This document shows, piece after piece, positions 9,884-20,282 of a stretch of 64,000 nt of DNA. How positions within the stretch are numbered: position 1 is the first letter of the stretch; each line of letters opens with the position of its first letter. Made by a program: the position numbers and the translations under genes. The notes below the pieces were generated by a model. That model was not told the DNA's origin. It made no database searches and saw only the letters and a list, made by a program, of their open reading frames with translations. The DNA is from Inhella inkyongensis (GTDB lineage Bacteria; Pseudomonadota; Gammaproteobacteria; Burkholderiales; Burkholderiaceae_C): the NCBI RefSeq assembly GCF_005952805.1, contig NZ_CP040709.1, forward strand, positions 2,852,001-2,916,000, read 5' to 3'.

Positions 9884-10762
9884 TCAGCGCTTGCCTGCGG
9901 CGTCGCCGCGCATGGCCTTGAAGAACTCGGAATTCGGGTCCAGAACCATCACATCACTCTTGGTCTGGAAGCTCTTGCGATAGGCCTCCAGTTGGCGGTA
10001 GAACTGCGCGAACTGCGGGTCTCGACCGAAGGCCTCGGCATACAGGGCAGACGCCTTGGCATCGCCCTCGCCCTTCAGACGCTGGGCATCGCGATAGGCC
10101 TCGGCCAGGATGATCTCGCGCTGGCGGTCGGCATCGGCACGAATCTGCTCGGCTTCGGCGCCGCCCGTGGCGCGCAACTCATTGGCCACGCGCTTGCGCT
10201 CGGACTCCATGCGCCGGTAGACCGATTCGGTGATGCCCGCGGCAAAGTCCACGCGCTTGATGCGCACGTCCAGCACTTCGATGCCGAAGGGCTTGATATC
10301 CGCCTCCAAACGCTTGGCGATATCGCGCATCACGCCTTCGCGCTCGGTAGAGAGCACATCCCTCACGGTGCGACGGGTCACCTCTTCGTTGAGCGCCGCC
10401 TGGACGATGGGGGCGAGGCGGTTCTCCAACTGCTGCAGGCTGGCCCCGCTGTTGCGAATGAACTGGCGGGCATCACTGACGCGCCACTTCACCATCCAGT
10501 CAATCACCAGGCTCTTTTTCTCGGCCGTGAACACCGGCGGGAAGACGGGGCTGTCCAGCGTCTGCACACGGCGATCCATATAGACCACGTTCTGGAACGG
10601 CGGGGGCAGCTTGAATTTCAGCCCAGGCTCGGTCACCACCTCTTTGATTTCGCCCAACGCATAGACCACGGCGAACTGCCGCTGATCCACGATGAACAAG
10701 GTCGAACTGGCCAGCATCAAAGCCAGCAGGCCGCCAAAAATGAAGGGAAGGATTCGATTCAT
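9884..10762 (-). CDS. hflC: HflC, SPFH/band-7 modulator of FtsH protease
   Basis: Inner-membrane SPFH protein that with HflK forms a cage around the FtsH protease. The 292-residue product has one N-terminal membrane anchor (about residues 5-25) and the band-7 domain with VDQRQFAVVYALGEI and the EVLDVRIKRVDFA block, followed by a helical coiled-coil region rich in Ala, Glu and Arg. The ATG at 10762 is 21 bp after hflK on the same strand, so the two are co-transcribed. Confidence 0.96.
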   Translation of the reverse strand: MNRILPFIFGGLLALMLASSTLFIVDQRQFAVVYALGEIKEVVTEPGLKFKLPPPFQNVVYMDRRVQTLDSPVFPPVFTAEKKSLVIDWMVKWRVSDARQFIRNSGASLQQLENRLAPIVQAALNEEVTRRTVRDVLSTEREGVMRDIAKRLEADIKPFGIEVLDVRIKRVDFAAGITESVYRRMESERKRVANELRATGGAEAEQIRADADRQREIILAEAYRDAQRLKGEGDAKASALYAEAFGRDPQFAQFYRQLEAYRKSFQTKSDVMVLDPNSEFFKAMRGDAAGKR

Positions 10763-10782
10763 GTTGGGTGTCCTCGATGGGC

Positions 10783-12042
10783 TCAGCGGCTCTCGCGCTC
10801 GCGGGTGCGCATGCCCTCACGCGAGCGCAGGTCCGGCGTACCGCCTGACGAAGGCCCTTCCACCACGGTGGCGGGCATTTGCGCTGGCGCCGGAGCAGGC
10901 ACCTGGGCCGCCGCATTGCCAGCCATCAGCTTGTCCAGGGGCAAGTACAAGAGATTGGAGCCACTCTTGGTCTCCACCATCACCTTGGAGACATTGGCAT
11001 AGACCTGCGCCATCGTGTCGATGTAGAGCCGATCTCGCGTCACCGCGGGGGCCTTCTGATACTCGGCCAGCACCGAGCGGAAGCGCTGTGCATCACCCTC
11101 GGCCATCGCCACCACGCGGGCCTTGTAGGCCTCGGCCTCCTGCATCAGGCGCGCTGCCTGGCCCTTGGCGGTCGGAATCACGCTGTTGGCGTGGGCTTGA
11201 CCCTCGTTCTTCAGACGTTCGCGATCCGCGCCTGCTTTGAAGGCATCGTCAAACGCGGCCTGCACCTGTTCCGGCGCCTGGACGCTGCCCATGTTCACGC
11301 TGACCACCTGGATGCCGGCCTTCAGCCGGTCCAACTGAGCCTGTACCGACTTGGCCAGATCGGTAGCGATGGCATCGCGCTGTTCATACAGCACCGAGTC
11401 CATATTGCTGCGGCCGACGATCTCGCGCACGGCCGACTCGGCCGCCAGTTGCACCGCCTCGTCGGGCGAGCGGTTCTCAAACAAGAACTCGCGCGCATCC
11501 TTGAGCCGATATTGCACCGTGAAGCGGATGTCGACGATGTTTTCGTCCTGCGTCAGCATGGACGACTCGCGCAAGCCCGTTGAGGCTGCCACCGTGTTGC
11601 GACCGACTTCAACCGAACGCAGTTGGGTCACATTCAAAATCTCGTGCGCCTGGAAGGGATAGGGCAGACGCCACTGGAAGCCCGCCTCGACCGTCTTGTC
11701 GAACTTGCCGAACGATGTAATGACGGCCTGCTGACCTTCCTGCACGATGAAAAAGCCGCTGCCGGCCCAGCCCAGCGCCAGCACGCCAGCAATCAGGCCC
11801 AGGCCGATGCCGGCCGACTTGGCATCCGGCGGTGGTGCCTCGGGACGATGGCCACTTCCTCCCGACGGCCCCCCCGGCATCAAGCCGCCCAGGCGGCGCT
11901 TGAAGTCGCGCCACAACTCATCCAAGTCTGGAGGGCCGTCCTGCTGGGCCATCAGGGCCCGCAAGCGCTGGGTCAGGCGGTTCAGAGGGCCGCTGCCAGC
12001 GGCATGGGCATGGGTGTGGCCAGGGATGGGGCGGTCGTTCAT
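10783..12042 (-). CDS. hflK: HflK, SPFH/band-7 modulator of FtsH protease
   Basis: Partner of HflC in the membrane. The 419 residues start with a His/Gly/Pro-rich cytoplasmic segment, then a transmembrane helix (GLIAGVLALGWAGSGFFIV, about 78-96), the SPFH domain beginning VQEGQQAVITSFGKF, and a long coiled-coil with a proline-rich, RER-repeat tail. The family segment DENIVDIRFTVQYRLKD is present. It lies between hflX and hflC, as in other betaproteobacteria. Confidence 0.96.
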   Translation of the reverse strand: MNDRPIPGHTHAHAAGSGPLNRLTQRLRALMAQQDGPPDLDELWRDFKRRLGGLMPGGPSGGSGHRPEAPPPDAKSAGIGLGLIAGVLALGWAGSGFFIVQEGQQAVITSFGKFDKTVEAGFQWRLPYPFQAHEILNVTQLRSVEVGRNTVAASTGLRESSMLTQDENIVDIRFTVQYRLKDAREFLFENRSPDEAVQLAAESAVREIVGRSNMDSVLYEQRDAIATDLAKSVQAQLDRLKAGIQVVSVNMGSVQAPEQVQAAFDDAFKAGADRERLKNEGQAHANSVIPTAKGQAARLMQEAEAYKARVVAMAEGDAQRFRSVLAEYQKAPAVTRDRLYIDTMAQVYANVSKVMVETKSGSNLLYLPLDKLMAGNAAAQVPAPAPAQMPATVVEGPSSGGTPDLRSREGMRTRERESR

Positions 12043-12054
12043 TCGATCACCGGT

Positions 12055-13260
12055 TCAATCATTGAAGGGCGGAACCTGCGTCAGCAGGAGTTCCATAGGT
12101 GGGGGCAAAGCATCAACCGACAAGCCCGCCAAAAGATCCTCACCCACCGCAGCGCGCGCCAGGGCTGCGCGCAGCTCCGGCAGACCCTCGCCACTGTAGG
12201 CGCTCACGAATACCCGCAGCACACGCCGGCCATCCGGGCGCTGCACGGCGTCCACCAAGCTGCGCGGCCGCTCGATCTCCGCCAGGCGATCCAGCTTGTT
12301 GAACACCACGATTTGCGGCGTGTCGGCACAGTCGATTTCCGCCAACACGCGCTCAACCTCCTGCCACTGCTCCAACAGCTTGGGCGAGGCGCAATCGATC
12401 ACATGCAGCAGCACATGGGCATCGGCCGCCTCTTGCAAGGTAGCCTTGAAAGCCTCAACCAGCTTGTGCGGCAAATCGCGAATAAAGCCCACGGTGTCGG
12501 ACAACAGAGCACCGCTGTTGCCATCGCCCAGATAGAGCGCGCGGGTGGTGGTATCGAGCGTTGCGAAGAGCTGATCGGCGGCGTAGCTGCCGGCCTTGGT
12601 CAGCGCATTGAAGAGCGTGGACTTGCCGGCATTGGTGTAGCCAACCAGGGAAACACGCAACTGGCCGCCGCGCGCGCGAGCCTTGCGCTGCGTATTGCGT
12701 TGGCGCTCGACCTTGTGCAGACGGATCTTGAGCTGCTTGATGCGCTCGTCAATCATCCGGCGGTCCAACTCCATCTGCCGCTCACCCGGGCCGCCGCGCG
12801 TGCCGATGCCGCCGCGCTGGCGCTCCAGGTGCGACCAGCGCCTGACCAAACGGGTGGCCAAGTACTGCAGTTGGGCCAGCTCGACCTGCAGCTTGCCCTC
12901 GTGGCTGCGAGCGCGCTGGGCAAAAATTTCCAGGATCAGCGCGGTGCGGTCGGAAACCGGCACGCCAAGGAATTGCTCCAGATTGCGCTGCTGAATGGGC
13001 GACAGGGCCTGGTCAAAAAGCACGGCTTCGGCCTGCTCGCCGAGCACCAGGGCCTTGAGCTCCTCGGCCTTGCCACTGCCCACGAACAGCGCGGCATCGG
13101 GGGCCTTGCGGCGGGCGATCACTCTGGCCACGGCCACATCACCGGCCGTAGCGGCCAGCAGCGCCAGTTCGTCCAGGCTGTCGTCGAAGTCGGGGTCTCG
13201 GCCGAAATCCACACCGACCAGCACCACTCGGGCCGGGTCGGTGTTTGAAGTGGGGTTCAA
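12055..13260 (-). CDS. hflX: Ribosome-splitting GTPase HflX
   Basis: OBG-HflX superfamily GTPase that binds the 50S subunit and splits stalled ribosomes. The 401-residue protein has the HflX N-terminal domain with GGIGTRGGPGERQMELDRR, then the G domain with P-loop GYTNAGKST, DTVGFI (G3) and NKLDRL (G4). The annotated start is TTG at 13260 without an obvious ribosome binding site; a GTG a few codons downstream (before LVGVDFG) is the alternative. It follows hfq by 49 bp and precedes hflK by 12 bp, the usual hfq-hflX-hflK-hflC order. Confidence 0.94.
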   Translation of the reverse strand: MNPTSNTDPARVVLVGVDFGRDPDFDDSLDELALLAATAGDVAVARVIARRKAPDAALFVGSGKAEELKALVLGEQAEAVLFDQALSPIQQRNLEQFLGVPVSDRTALILEIFAQRARSHEGKLQVELAQLQYLATRLVRRWSHLERQRGGIGTRGGPGERQMELDRRMIDERIKQLKIRLHKVERQRNTQRKARARGGQLRVSLVGYTNAGKSTLFNALTKAGSYAADQLFATLDTTTRALYLGDGNSGALLSDTVGFIRDLPHKLVEAFKATLQEAADAHVLLHVIDCASPKLLEQWQEVERVLAEIDCADTPQIVVFNKLDRLAEIERPRSLVDAVQRPDGRRVLRVFVSAYSGEGLPELRAALARAAVGEDLLAGLSVDALPPPMELLLTQVPPFND

Positions 13261-13309
13261 ATCAATGCGGGTGCGGCCGGCAGGGCCACACGGGGCTGGG
13301 GCGCGCGGC

Positions 13310-13543
13310 TCAGGCTGCGTCGCCGGATTGGAAGTTCACGGCGCGGCCCGGCACCACCGTGGAGATGGCGTGCTTGTAGACCATCTGGGTCACCGTATTG
13401 CGCAGCAGCACCACGTACTGATCGAAGGACTCGATCTGGCCTTGCAGCTTGATGCCGTTGACCAGGTAAATGGACACCGGCACGTGCTCTTTGCGCAGCA
13501 GGTTCAGGAAGGGGTCCTGCAGCAGTTGGCCTTTGTTGCTCAC
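13310..13543 (-). CDS. hfq: RNA chaperone Hfq
   Basis: Hexameric Sm-like protein that pairs small RNAs with mRNAs. The 77-residue sequence has both Sm motifs: the Sm1 region including [20 protein letters not shown] and the Sm2 motif with YKHAIS. The start is GTG at 13543 with GGAG seven bases upstream. The C-terminal tail is short (about ten residues after the Sm core), as in many betaproteobacteria. It lies 78 bp downstream of der and is followed by hflX. Confidence 0.97.
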   Translation of the reverse strand: MSNKGQLLQDPFLNLLRKEHVPVSIYLVNGIKLQGQIESFDQYVVLLRNTVTQMVYKHAISTVVPGRAVNFQSGDAA

Positions 13544-13621
13544 GATATGCTCCGTGTTGGTTGGAATGGGCAGTGGCGGCGCACCTTATCACAGGCGCCC
13601 CACCCTGCCCTTCGACAGGGC

Positions 13622-14953
13622 CTATTCCTTGTCGAAAGGGTTGTCGCTGGAGCGCATTTCAATGCGCATGGGCGTGCCGGTCAGGCCATAGTGGGCGCGG
13701 ATGCGGCCCTCCAGATAGCGCTTGTAGACATCACTCACGTGGTCGAGCGAGTTGCCGTGAATGACAACGATGGGCGGGTTCATGCCACCCTGGTGTGCAT
13801 AACGCAACTTGGGCCGGAAGGCGCCCACTCGCTTGGGCGTCTGGTGCTCCACCGCTTCATGGATCAGGCGCGTGAGCACCGGGGTGGTCAGCTTCTTGAA
13901 GGCCGACGCATGGGCATCGGCCAGTGCCTTCCACAGCGGGCCCAAACCCTGACGCTTGAGCGCCGAAATATGGACCAGCGGCGCGAACTTCAGGAAGGAC
14001 AGACGCGCCTCGATGGAGCGCTCCAGCATCTGGCGTTGATAGCTGTCGATGGCGTCCCATTTGTTGATGGCAATCACCACCGCTCGACCGCTCTCCAGGA
14101 TGTAGCCGGCGATGTGCGCGTCCTGGTCCGACACCCCCTGCGTGGCGTCGATCAGCAGCAGCACCACATTGGCGTCTGCAATCGCCTGCAGGGTCTTGAC
14201 GACCGAGAACTTCTCGATGGCCTCGAACACCTTGCCCTTGCGGCGCAGGCCGGCCGTGTCGATCAGCTCGAACTTGCGACCATCGCGCTCAAAGGGCACG
14301 CTGATGGCGTCACGCGTGGTGCCCGGCATGTCAAAGGCCACCAGGCGTTCCTCACCCAACCACGCATTGATGAGGGTGCTCTTGCCCACATTGGGGCGGC
14401 CCGCCACGGCCAGACGGATGGGACGGTCGGCCTCGTCCTGGGCCTCGTCCTCGTCGTCTTCCTCGAAGCCTTCGAGGGCCAACTCCAGCAGGCTGCGGAT
14501 GCCCTGGCCGTGGGCCGAGGAGATGGGGATGGGCTCGCCGATGCCCAGCTCGTAGAACTCGGCCAGCAGCGGCGACTCGCGCATGCCCTCGGCCTTGTTC
14601 ACGGCCAGCAGCACCTTTTTGCCACTGGTGCGCAGGTAGCGCGCAATGTCGTGGTCCTGGGCCGACAAACCGGCACGCACATCCACCACGAAGATCACGG
14701 CGTCCGCTTCGGCCACGGCCTGGCGCGTCTGCTTCGCCATCTCTTTAATGATGCCGGTCTCGGCCGTGGGCTCAAAACCCCCGGTGTCGATGACGATGAA
14801 CTCGCGCTTGCCCAGGCGGCCATCGCCGTAGTGGCGGTCGCGGGTCAGGCCGGCGTAGTCCGCCACGATGGCATCGCGGCTCTTGGTGCAGCGATTGAAC
14901 AGCGTGGACTTGCCGACGTTGGGGCGCCCGACCAAGGCAATGACGGGTTTCAT
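13622..14953 (-). CDS. der: Ribosome-assembly GTPase Der (EngA)
   Basis: Tandem-G-domain GTPase needed for 50S subunit assembly. The 443 residues contain two P-loops GRPNVGKST (near residues 8 and 183), two NKxD motifs (NKAEG-type in domain 1 and NKWD in domain 2) and the C-terminal KH-like domain ending in [16 protein letters not shown]. An acidic linker joins the two G domains. It lies 10 bp after bamB and upstream of hfq. Confidence 0.97.
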   Translation of the reverse strand: MKPVIALVGRPNVGKSTLFNRCTKSRDAIVADYAGLTRDRHYGDGRLGKREFIVIDTGGFEPTAETGIIKEMAKQTRQAVAEADAVIFVVDVRAGLSAQDHDIARYLRTSGKKVLLAVNKAEGMRESPLLAEFYELGIGEPIPISSAHGQGIRSLLELALEGFEEDDEDEAQDEADRPIRLAVAGRPNVGKSTLINAWLGEERLVAFDMPGTTRDAISVPFERDGRKFELIDTAGLRRKGKVFEAIEKFSVVKTLQAIADANVVLLLIDATQGVSDQDAHIAGYILESGRAVVIAINKWDAIDSYQRQMLERSIEARLSFLKFAPLVHISALKRQGLGPLWKALADAHASAFKKLTTPVLTRLIHEAVEHQTPKRVGAFRPKLRYAHQGGMNPPIVVIHGNSLDHVSDVYKRYLEGRIRAHYGLTGTPMRIEMRSSDNPFDKE

Positions 14954-14963
14954 GGGGTCTCGC

Positions 14964-16088
14964 TCAATTCAGACGCAGCGCGTGGACGCCACCGTTCTTG
15001 GCCACGACCAGCACCGTGTTGCCCGCGCGCACCGGGCCGGCCACGATGGGGCTGCCCCCGGTGGGCAGACGCAGCAGGGCCTTGCCCGTGTCGCGTGCCA
15101 GCACATGCACCTGGCCTTCGAAATCTCCCAGCACCACTTGCTGGCCCAGCACCAAGGCGCCGCTCAACTTGCGATGTTGGTACTCCTCGTTGGCCCACAG
15201 GGTTTCACCATTGCTCAAGCGCCAGGCGGTCAGGCGATCGCTGGCATCGAAGCCCACCGCCACTTCAGCATCAGCACCCACGCCCTTGGCGCCGCCCGAG
15301 GGTCGGCTCCACACCAGGCTGCCGCGCTGCGCGTTGACACAGCCCACGGCCGCCTGGAAGGCGCGCGCGCAAATCTGGTCACCCACGCGGGCCAGGGGGG
15401 CCACCAGGTCGCCCAGGCGCTCCACCTCGTTGGTGCCGCGCGGATTGGCCACATTGACTTCCCAGCGTAGCACGCCGCGCAAAGGGTCCACACCGGCGAG
15501 GCGGGCGCCCTGCCCCACCACCAAGGTGTCCTTGTAGGCGATGAGCCCGCCGGGCTGGGCCAGCAGCAGGGCATCACCCGGGCGGCGCAGCTCCCACAGA
15601 CGGCGGCCATCCAGCACATCGAAGGCATGCACCGCACGGTCCACGCCCAGCACGAAGACGCGCTCGCCCGCCACCAGAGGCGCGGTATAGACCGGTGCGC
15701 CCAGGCGCTTGCGCCAGACTTCACGGCCGGCGTCCAGCACCACCAATTCCTGATCCCGGGTCACAACCGCCGCAAAGCGACCATCGCTGCCCACACCGGC
15801 GCTCAGCTTGGCTCCCACCTCGCCCTGCCAAAGCTCAGCACCGTCTTCGACGCGCAAGGCCTGGATTCGACCCGCGGAACTGGCCACCACGAAACGGTCT
15901 GCCAGGGTGGCGACCTGCAAGGGGAAGTCGACATCCCCGCTGCTCTGGCTCCACACCACCTGACCGCTCAAGCTCGCCTCGATCGGCGCCAACTCCTTGG
16001 GCTTGGGCGCATCCGAGCCGAACAGCGAGCAGCCGCCTAGCAACGCCGCCAGCGAGGTCAGCGCAAGGGCCTTCAGGGCACGATGCAT
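14964..16088 (-). CDS. bamB: Outer-membrane assembly lipoprotein BamB
   Basis: Beta-propeller lipoprotein of the BAM complex that inserts outer-membrane proteins. The 374-residue product has a lipoprotein signal peptide ending in the lipobox LLGGC and then repeated propeller blades with PQQ-like segments such as [16 protein letters not shown] and LVWSRPSGG. The ATG at 16088 overlaps the yfgM stop as TGATG and has AAGGA nine bases upstream; GTG one codon earlier is an alternative. The yfgM-bamB-der order is typical of beta- and gammaproteobacteria. Confidence 0.95.
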   Translation of the reverse strand: MHRALKALALTSLAALLGGCSLFGSDAPKPKELAPIEASLSGQVVWSQSSGDVDFPLQVATLADRFVVASSAGRIQALRVEDGAELWQGEVGAKLSAGVGSDGRFAAVVTRDQELVVLDAGREVWRKRLGAPVYTAPLVAGERVFVLGVDRAVHAFDVLDGRRLWELRRPGDALLLAQPGGLIAYKDTLVVGQGARLAGVDPLRGVLRWEVNVANPRGTNEVERLGDLVAPLARVGDQICARAFQAAVGCVNAQRGSLVWSRPSGGAKGVGADAEVAVGFDASDRLTAWRLSNGETLWANEEYQHRKLSGALVLGQQVVLGDFEGQVHVLARDTGKALLRLPTGGSPIVAGPVRAGNTVLVVAKNGGVHALRLN

Positions 16089-16753
16089 CACTTGGAATCC
16101 TTGGCCTTGAGGCTGTCAACATCGACCGCCAGCGCGGTCAGCTTGGCGGCAATCAATTGGCGATAAGGCTGCTCGGCCGCCATGGCCAGATAGGCCGTCT
16201 TGTACTGCTCGCGCGCGGGATCCAGCTGGCCCTGCACTTGAGCCAGATCACCACGGCGGTCGGCGACGAGGGCCGCAAAGGCCGGCGACTCCACCTTGGC
16301 CAAGGCAGCCTCGGCCTCTTTGTAGCGCTTGGCGTCCAGGTGCAAGCTAGCCAAACGCAGTTGCGCCAGATCGCGCAAGGCGGGGGGGTTACCGTGCTCG
16401 GCCGCCCACTGGAGGGGCGCCAGGGCGGCCTCGGCCTTGCCACCGGCCTGCTGCGCATCGGCCAGCAGCAGAGCGGCCTGCGCGGTGTAGGTCATGCGCG
16501 CGCTCTGCTCCTTCATCTGCAGCCACATGCGCTGGGCCTTGTCGAGGTCCTTGGCCTGGGCAGCGCGCTCCACTTCGTCATAGAGCACGCTGGCCTTCAA
16601 GCCCTGCTCGCGCTGCCACCAGTTCCAGCCATTGAAGCCGGCAAAAGCCAACAAGGCCAGGGTCAGCAAGGTGGTGATGAGATTGCCCCAGCGGGCCCAG
16701 AAGGCCTTGAGGTTGTCCAGTTGTTCTTGTTCTTGAAGGTCGAGCGTGGCCAT
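16088..16753 (-). CDS. YfgM-like ancillary SecYEG translocon subunit (TPR protein)
   Basis: A 221-residue protein with a cytoplasmic N-terminus (MATLDLQEQEQLDNLKAFW), a transmembrane helix at about residues 24-44 and a periplasmic alpha-helical region with TPR-like repeats (for example ALRDLAQLRLASLHLDAKRY). This matches the YfgM/DUF2133 family, which links the Sec translocon to periplasmic chaperones. The longer ORF to 16936 runs into hisS and is rejected. The stop overlaps the bamB start. Confidence 0.9.
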   Translation of the reverse strand: MATLDLQEQEQLDNLKAFWARWGNLITTLLTLALLAFAGFNGWNWWQREQGLKASVLYDEVERAAQAKDLDKAQRMWLQMKEQSARMTYTAQAALLLADAQQAGGKAEAALAPLQWAAEHGNPPALRDLAQLRLASLHLDAKRYKEAEAALAKVESPAFAALVADRRGDLAQVQGQLDPAREQYKTAYLAMAAEQPYRQLIAAKLTALAVDVDSLKAKDSK

Positions 16754-16781
16754 GGTCAGTCTCAGCGAAAGAGCGGCGGGA

Positions 16782-18101
16782 TTATGCGCGGAGCAACTCG
16801 GCGGCCCAGTCGGCCACCGCTGCCAGCGGTCGGGAAACTTGAAGCGCGGCGGCGTCACGCAGGGGCTTGATAGCCACCTCGCCACGCGCCAACTCGTCGG
16901 CGCCAAACACCAGGGCATAGCGGGCACCGCTGGCATCGGCCTTTTTGAATTGCGATTTCATGCTGCTCTGGCCAGGGTGCAGCACCACGGACACACCCGC
17001 TGCCCGCAACTGCTCCAGCGCCACCATCACCTGCGGCAAACCCTCGCTGGAGGGCACCACCGCATAGGCCTGCGGCGTCGGCGCCTCGGGGGCAACCCCC
17101 ACTTCCTCCAGCAACAGCAGCATGCGCTCCAGGCCCATGCCAAAGCCCACTGCCGGGGTGGGCTTGCCGCCCAGCTGCTCAATCAGGCCGTCATAGCGTC
17201 CGCCACCGCAGACCGTGCCCTGGGAGCCGAGTTTGTCGGTCACCCACTCGAAGACGGTCAGGTTGTAGTAGTCCAGGCCGCGCACCAGGCGCGGGTTCAG
17301 GGTGTAGGCAATGCCAGCCGCATCCAGGATGGCACGCACGCCATTGAAATGCGCCAGGGACTCCTCACCCAGGAAGTCCAGTAGCTTGGGCGCAGCATTG
17401 GCCATGTCCTGCAGGGCCGGGTTCTTGGTGTCCAGCACGCGCAGCGGGTTGCTGTACATGCGGCGCTGGCTGTCCTCGTCCAGCAGCGCCTTGTGCGCCT
17501 CAAGGTGCGCCACCAAGGCCTCACGGTGCGCGCGGCGCTCCGCCGGGGCGCCCAGACAGTTCAGTTCCAGGCGCACATGCTCAGGCCCTAGGCCCAGTTC
17601 GCGCAGCAGGCGGCTGCCCATCAGGATGACCTCGGCGTCCACATCCGGGCCGGCAAAGCCCAGCGCCTCGACACCCATCTGGTGGAACTGACGGTAGCGG
17701 CCCTTCTGCGGCTTCTCGCGCCGGAACATCGGGCCGAAGTAGTAGAGCCGGCGGCCCGAGTCACGCAGATAGCTGTGCTCGATCATGGCGCGGACCACGC
17801 CTGCCGTCATTTCGGGGCGCAGGGCCAGATGCTCGGCCTGGCCATGCTTGTCGGCGCGGTCCTCGAAGGCGTACATCTCCTTCTCGACGATGTCGGTGAC
17901 CTCGCCGATGCCGCGCACGAACAGGGCTGTGGGCTCGACGATCGGCGTGCGCACATTCTGGTAGCCATAGCGCTGCAACACCGAGCGCATCTTGGCCTCT
18001 AACCACTCCCAGCGCGCCGACTCGGGCGGCAGGATGTCGTTCATGCCCTTGACCGCTTGGAGCATTTGCAACTTCTGCGGGATCTTCTTGGGTTCCGTCA
18101 T
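16782..18101 (-). CDS. hisS: Histidine--tRNA ligase
   Basis: Class II aminoacyl-tRNA synthetase for histidine. The 439 residues include motif 2 ([22 protein letters not shown] region), the HisRS signatures [15 protein letters not shown] and [12 protein letters not shown], motif 3 ([12 protein letters not shown]) and the C-terminal anticodon-binding domain. The ATG at 18101 gives a short N-terminal extension before the usual [12 protein letters not shown]. It starts four bases after the ispG stop. Confidence 0.96.
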   Translation of the reverse strand: MTEPKKIPQKLQMLQAVKGMNDILPPESARWEWLEAKMRSVLQRYGYQNVRTPIVEPTALFVRGIGEVTDIVEKEMYAFEDRADKHGQAEHLALRPEMTAGVVRAMIEHSYLRDSGRRLYYFGPMFRREKPQKGRYRQFHQMGVEALGFAGPDVDAEVILMGSRLLRELGLGPEHVRLELNCLGAPAERRAHREALVAHLEAHKALLDEDSQRRMYSNPLRVLDTKNPALQDMANAAPKLLDFLGEESLAHFNGVRAILDAAGIAYTLNPRLVRGLDYYNLTVFEWVTDKLGSQGTVCGGGRYDGLIEQLGGKPTPAVGFGMGLERMLLLLEEVGVAPEAPTPQAYAVVPSSEGLPQVMVALEQLRAAGVSVVLHPGQSSMKSQFKKADASGARYALVFGADELARGEVAIKPLRDAAALQVSRPLAAVADWAAELLRA

Positions 18102-18104
18102 GGG

Positions 18105-19373
18105 TCAGGCGGCAGCGCCGAAGCGCTTCTCGATATAAGTCTCGACGAGGGCGTGGAATTCGCTGGCAATGTTGTCGCCGCGCAGGGTCAGGGCCTTTTC
18201 ACCGTCGATGAAGACGGGAGCAGCCGGCGCTTCGCCGGTGCCCGGCAGGCTGATACCGATATCAGCGTGCTTGCTCTCGCCCGGGCCATTGACGATGCAG
18301 CCCATCACGGCGACCTTGAGGTTCTCGACACCGGGATAGCGCTTGCGCCAGACCGGCATCTGCTCGCGCAGGAAGTCATCAATCTGCTTGGCCAGCTCCT
18401 GAAAGGTGGTGCTGGTGGTGCGGCCGCAGCCCGGGCAGGCGGTGACGCTGGGGTTGAAGGTGCGCAGGCTCAGGGACTGCAGGATCTCGGAGGCCACCAC
18501 CACCTCTTGCGTGCGCGCCTCGCCCGGCTGAGGGGTGAGGCTGACACGAATGGTGTCGCCGATGCCCTCTTGCAGCAGGATGGCCAGCGCGGTGCTGGAA
18601 GCCACCGTGCCCTTGGTGGCCATGCCCGCCTCGGTCAGGCCCAGATGCAGCGGGTGGTTCGTGCGGCGGTTGAGCTCGCGGTACACGGTGATCAGGTCCT
18701 GCACCCCGCTGACCTTGCAGCTGATGATGACCTGAGCAGGGTCCATGCCCAACTCGACCGCGTAAGCCGCCGAACCCAGGGCCGAATCGATCAAGGCCTG
18801 GTACATCACGCTCTTGGCGTCCCAGGGCTGGGCGCGCTGGGCGTTCTCGTCCATCAGGCCAGCCAGCAGTTCCTGATCCAGGCTGCCCCAGTTCACACCG
18901 ATGCGCACCGGCCGATCGTGGCGCAAAGCGGCCTCGATCATCTGCGCGAACTGGCGATCCTTCTTGTCGCCCTTGCCCACATTGCCCGGGTTGATGCGGT
19001 ATTTGCTGAGCGCCTCCGCACAGGCCGGAAACTCGCTCAGGAGGCGGTGGCCGTTGTAGTGGAAATCGCCCACCAGCGGCACAGCAATGCCCATGCGGTC
19101 CAGTTGCTCACGAATGTGCGGCACGGCCGCTGCTGCCTCGGGCGTGTTGACCGTGATGCGCACCAGCTCGGAACCGGCGATGGCCAACTCCTTGACCTGG
19201 ATGGCCGTGCCAATGACGTCCACCGTGTCGGTATTGGTCATGGACTGGATGCGCACGGGCGCGTCCCCACCCAGGGTGAGGACCTGTCCACCCCAAGCCA
19301 CACGGGCTTGCAGGCTGCGGCGCGGCGGGATTTGGCCCGGCAGCACCGGCTTCAGGGCATTCAAGTCATTCAT
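18105..19373 (-). CDS. ispG: 4-hydroxy-3-methylbut-2-enyl diphosphate synthase (IspG/GcpE)
   Basis: Penultimate enzyme of the MEP isoprenoid pathway, using a [4Fe-4S] cluster. The 422-residue protein has the TIM-barrel opening with [10 protein letters not shown] and the cluster ligands in TACPGCGRT and [16 protein letters not shown]. Like many proteobacterial IspGs it has no large insertion domain. It sits between rodZ and hisS with gaps of less than 10 bp. Confidence 0.96.
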   Translation of the reverse strand: MNDLNALKPVLPGQIPPRRSLQARVAWGGQVLTLGGDAPVRIQSMTNTDTVDVIGTAIQVKELAIAGSELVRITVNTPEAAAAVPHIREQLDRMGIAVPLVGDFHYNGHRLLSEFPACAEALSKYRINPGNVGKGDKKDRQFAQMIEAALRHDRPVRIGVNWGSLDQELLAGLMDENAQRAQPWDAKSVMYQALIDSALGSAAYAVELGMDPAQVIISCKVSGVQDLITVYRELNRRTNHPLHLGLTEAGMATKGTVASSTALAILLQEGIGDTIRVSLTPQPGEARTQEVVVASEILQSLSLRTFNPSVTACPGCGRTTSTTFQELAKQIDDFLREQMPVWRKRYPGVENLKVAVMGCIVNGPGESKHADIGISLPGTGEAPAAPVFIDGEKALTLRGDNIASEFHALVETYIEKRFGAAA

Positions 19374-19382
19374 GGCTGGAAA

Positions 19383-20282
19383 TCATTCAAGGGTGAGCCG
19401 CGCCACACGCAGGCTTTGGAAGGCCGACAGATCCTGGCTCTGGCCGCGCCACACCAAGTCAACACCTGGCGCATTGCCGATCACCAGGCGCACCGGCGGT
19501 CGGGCAACAGGCACATCCAGCTGCTCGCCCGCGCGCACCAGACGCGACAACAGAGGCTGGCCTTGGCCATCATGGGCCTGAACCCAACTGTCGTGGCGAA
19601 CGCTCAGGGCCAGGCGCAATGACGCCGCCTCCGCAGCAGGCGCTGGGTTCGGGGCTTCGATCGGAGCGGGCTCGGATGCCGAAGCGGCGAGGACCTGGAC
19701 TGGCGGCGTTGGCACGGAGACCGGGGGTGGGCTGACCTGCAAGGCAGCACTCGCCACAGGGGCCGCAGCGACAGCCGCAGCCGAGGCGGGTGCCTCGGGC
19801 AGCGCGCCAACGACTTCGGCGGCCACACCCTCCTGTGCGTCCGGGACATCGGCACCCAGCCAGCGGGCGCGCAAATCGTCCCCGGCGCCAAGCCACCACA
19901 GTCCAAGCAGCAGTCCAGCCAGCAGCACCAGACCAAGCGCCCCACGCGTTCCGTTAGCCGACCACCCCGGCGTCTGGATGGGTTGATTCAAGCCCTCAGA
20001 AACACGCTCAAGGGCCACCGGCGCAGCCCCGGGCATGGCCGCCAAGAAGGCGCGGGAGTCCGCGCCCAGGGCGCGGCACACCGCCGTGGCCAAAGCCCGG
20101 GCATAGGTTCGATCGGGCAATTGGTCCCAGGCCTCATCCTCCAGCGCACGCAAGCGCTGGGGTGCTACTTTCAGCTGAGTGGCCAAGGCGTCCAGAGCAA
20201 TGCCCTTGGCCTCGCGCACAGCCCGCAGCTGCGCGCCAGGGCCGCGCTCTGGCTTCGGCGCTTCGACGTCCGCCTCGCTCAT
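19383..20282 (-). CDS. rodZ: RodZ-like helix-turn-helix/DUF4115 membrane protein
   Basis: Cell-shape protein that ties MreB to the membrane. The 299 residues contain a cytoplasmic Xre-type HTH domain (about 14-78, GAQLRAVREAKGIALDALA), one transmembrane helix at about 114-133, a long Ala/Pro/Val-rich periplasmic linker (about 150-225) and a DUF4115 beta domain at the C-terminus. The start overlaps the pilW stop by four bases. Position between pilW and ispG matches proteobacterial rodZ loci. Confidence 0.88.
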   Translation of the reverse strand: MSEADVEAPKPERGPGAQLRAVREAKGIALDALATQLKVAPQRLRALEDEAWDQLPDRTYARALATAVCRALGADSRAFLAAMPGAAPVALERVSEGLNQPIQTPGWSANGTRGALGLVLLAGLLLGLWWLGAGDDLRARWLGADVPDAQEGVAAEVVGALPEAPASAAAVAAAPVASAALQVSPPPVSVPTPPVQVLAASASEPAPIEAPNPAPAAEAASLRLALSVRHDSWVQAHDGQGQPLLSRLVRAGEQLDVPVARPPVRLVIGNAPGVDLVWRGQSQDLSAFQSLRVARLTLE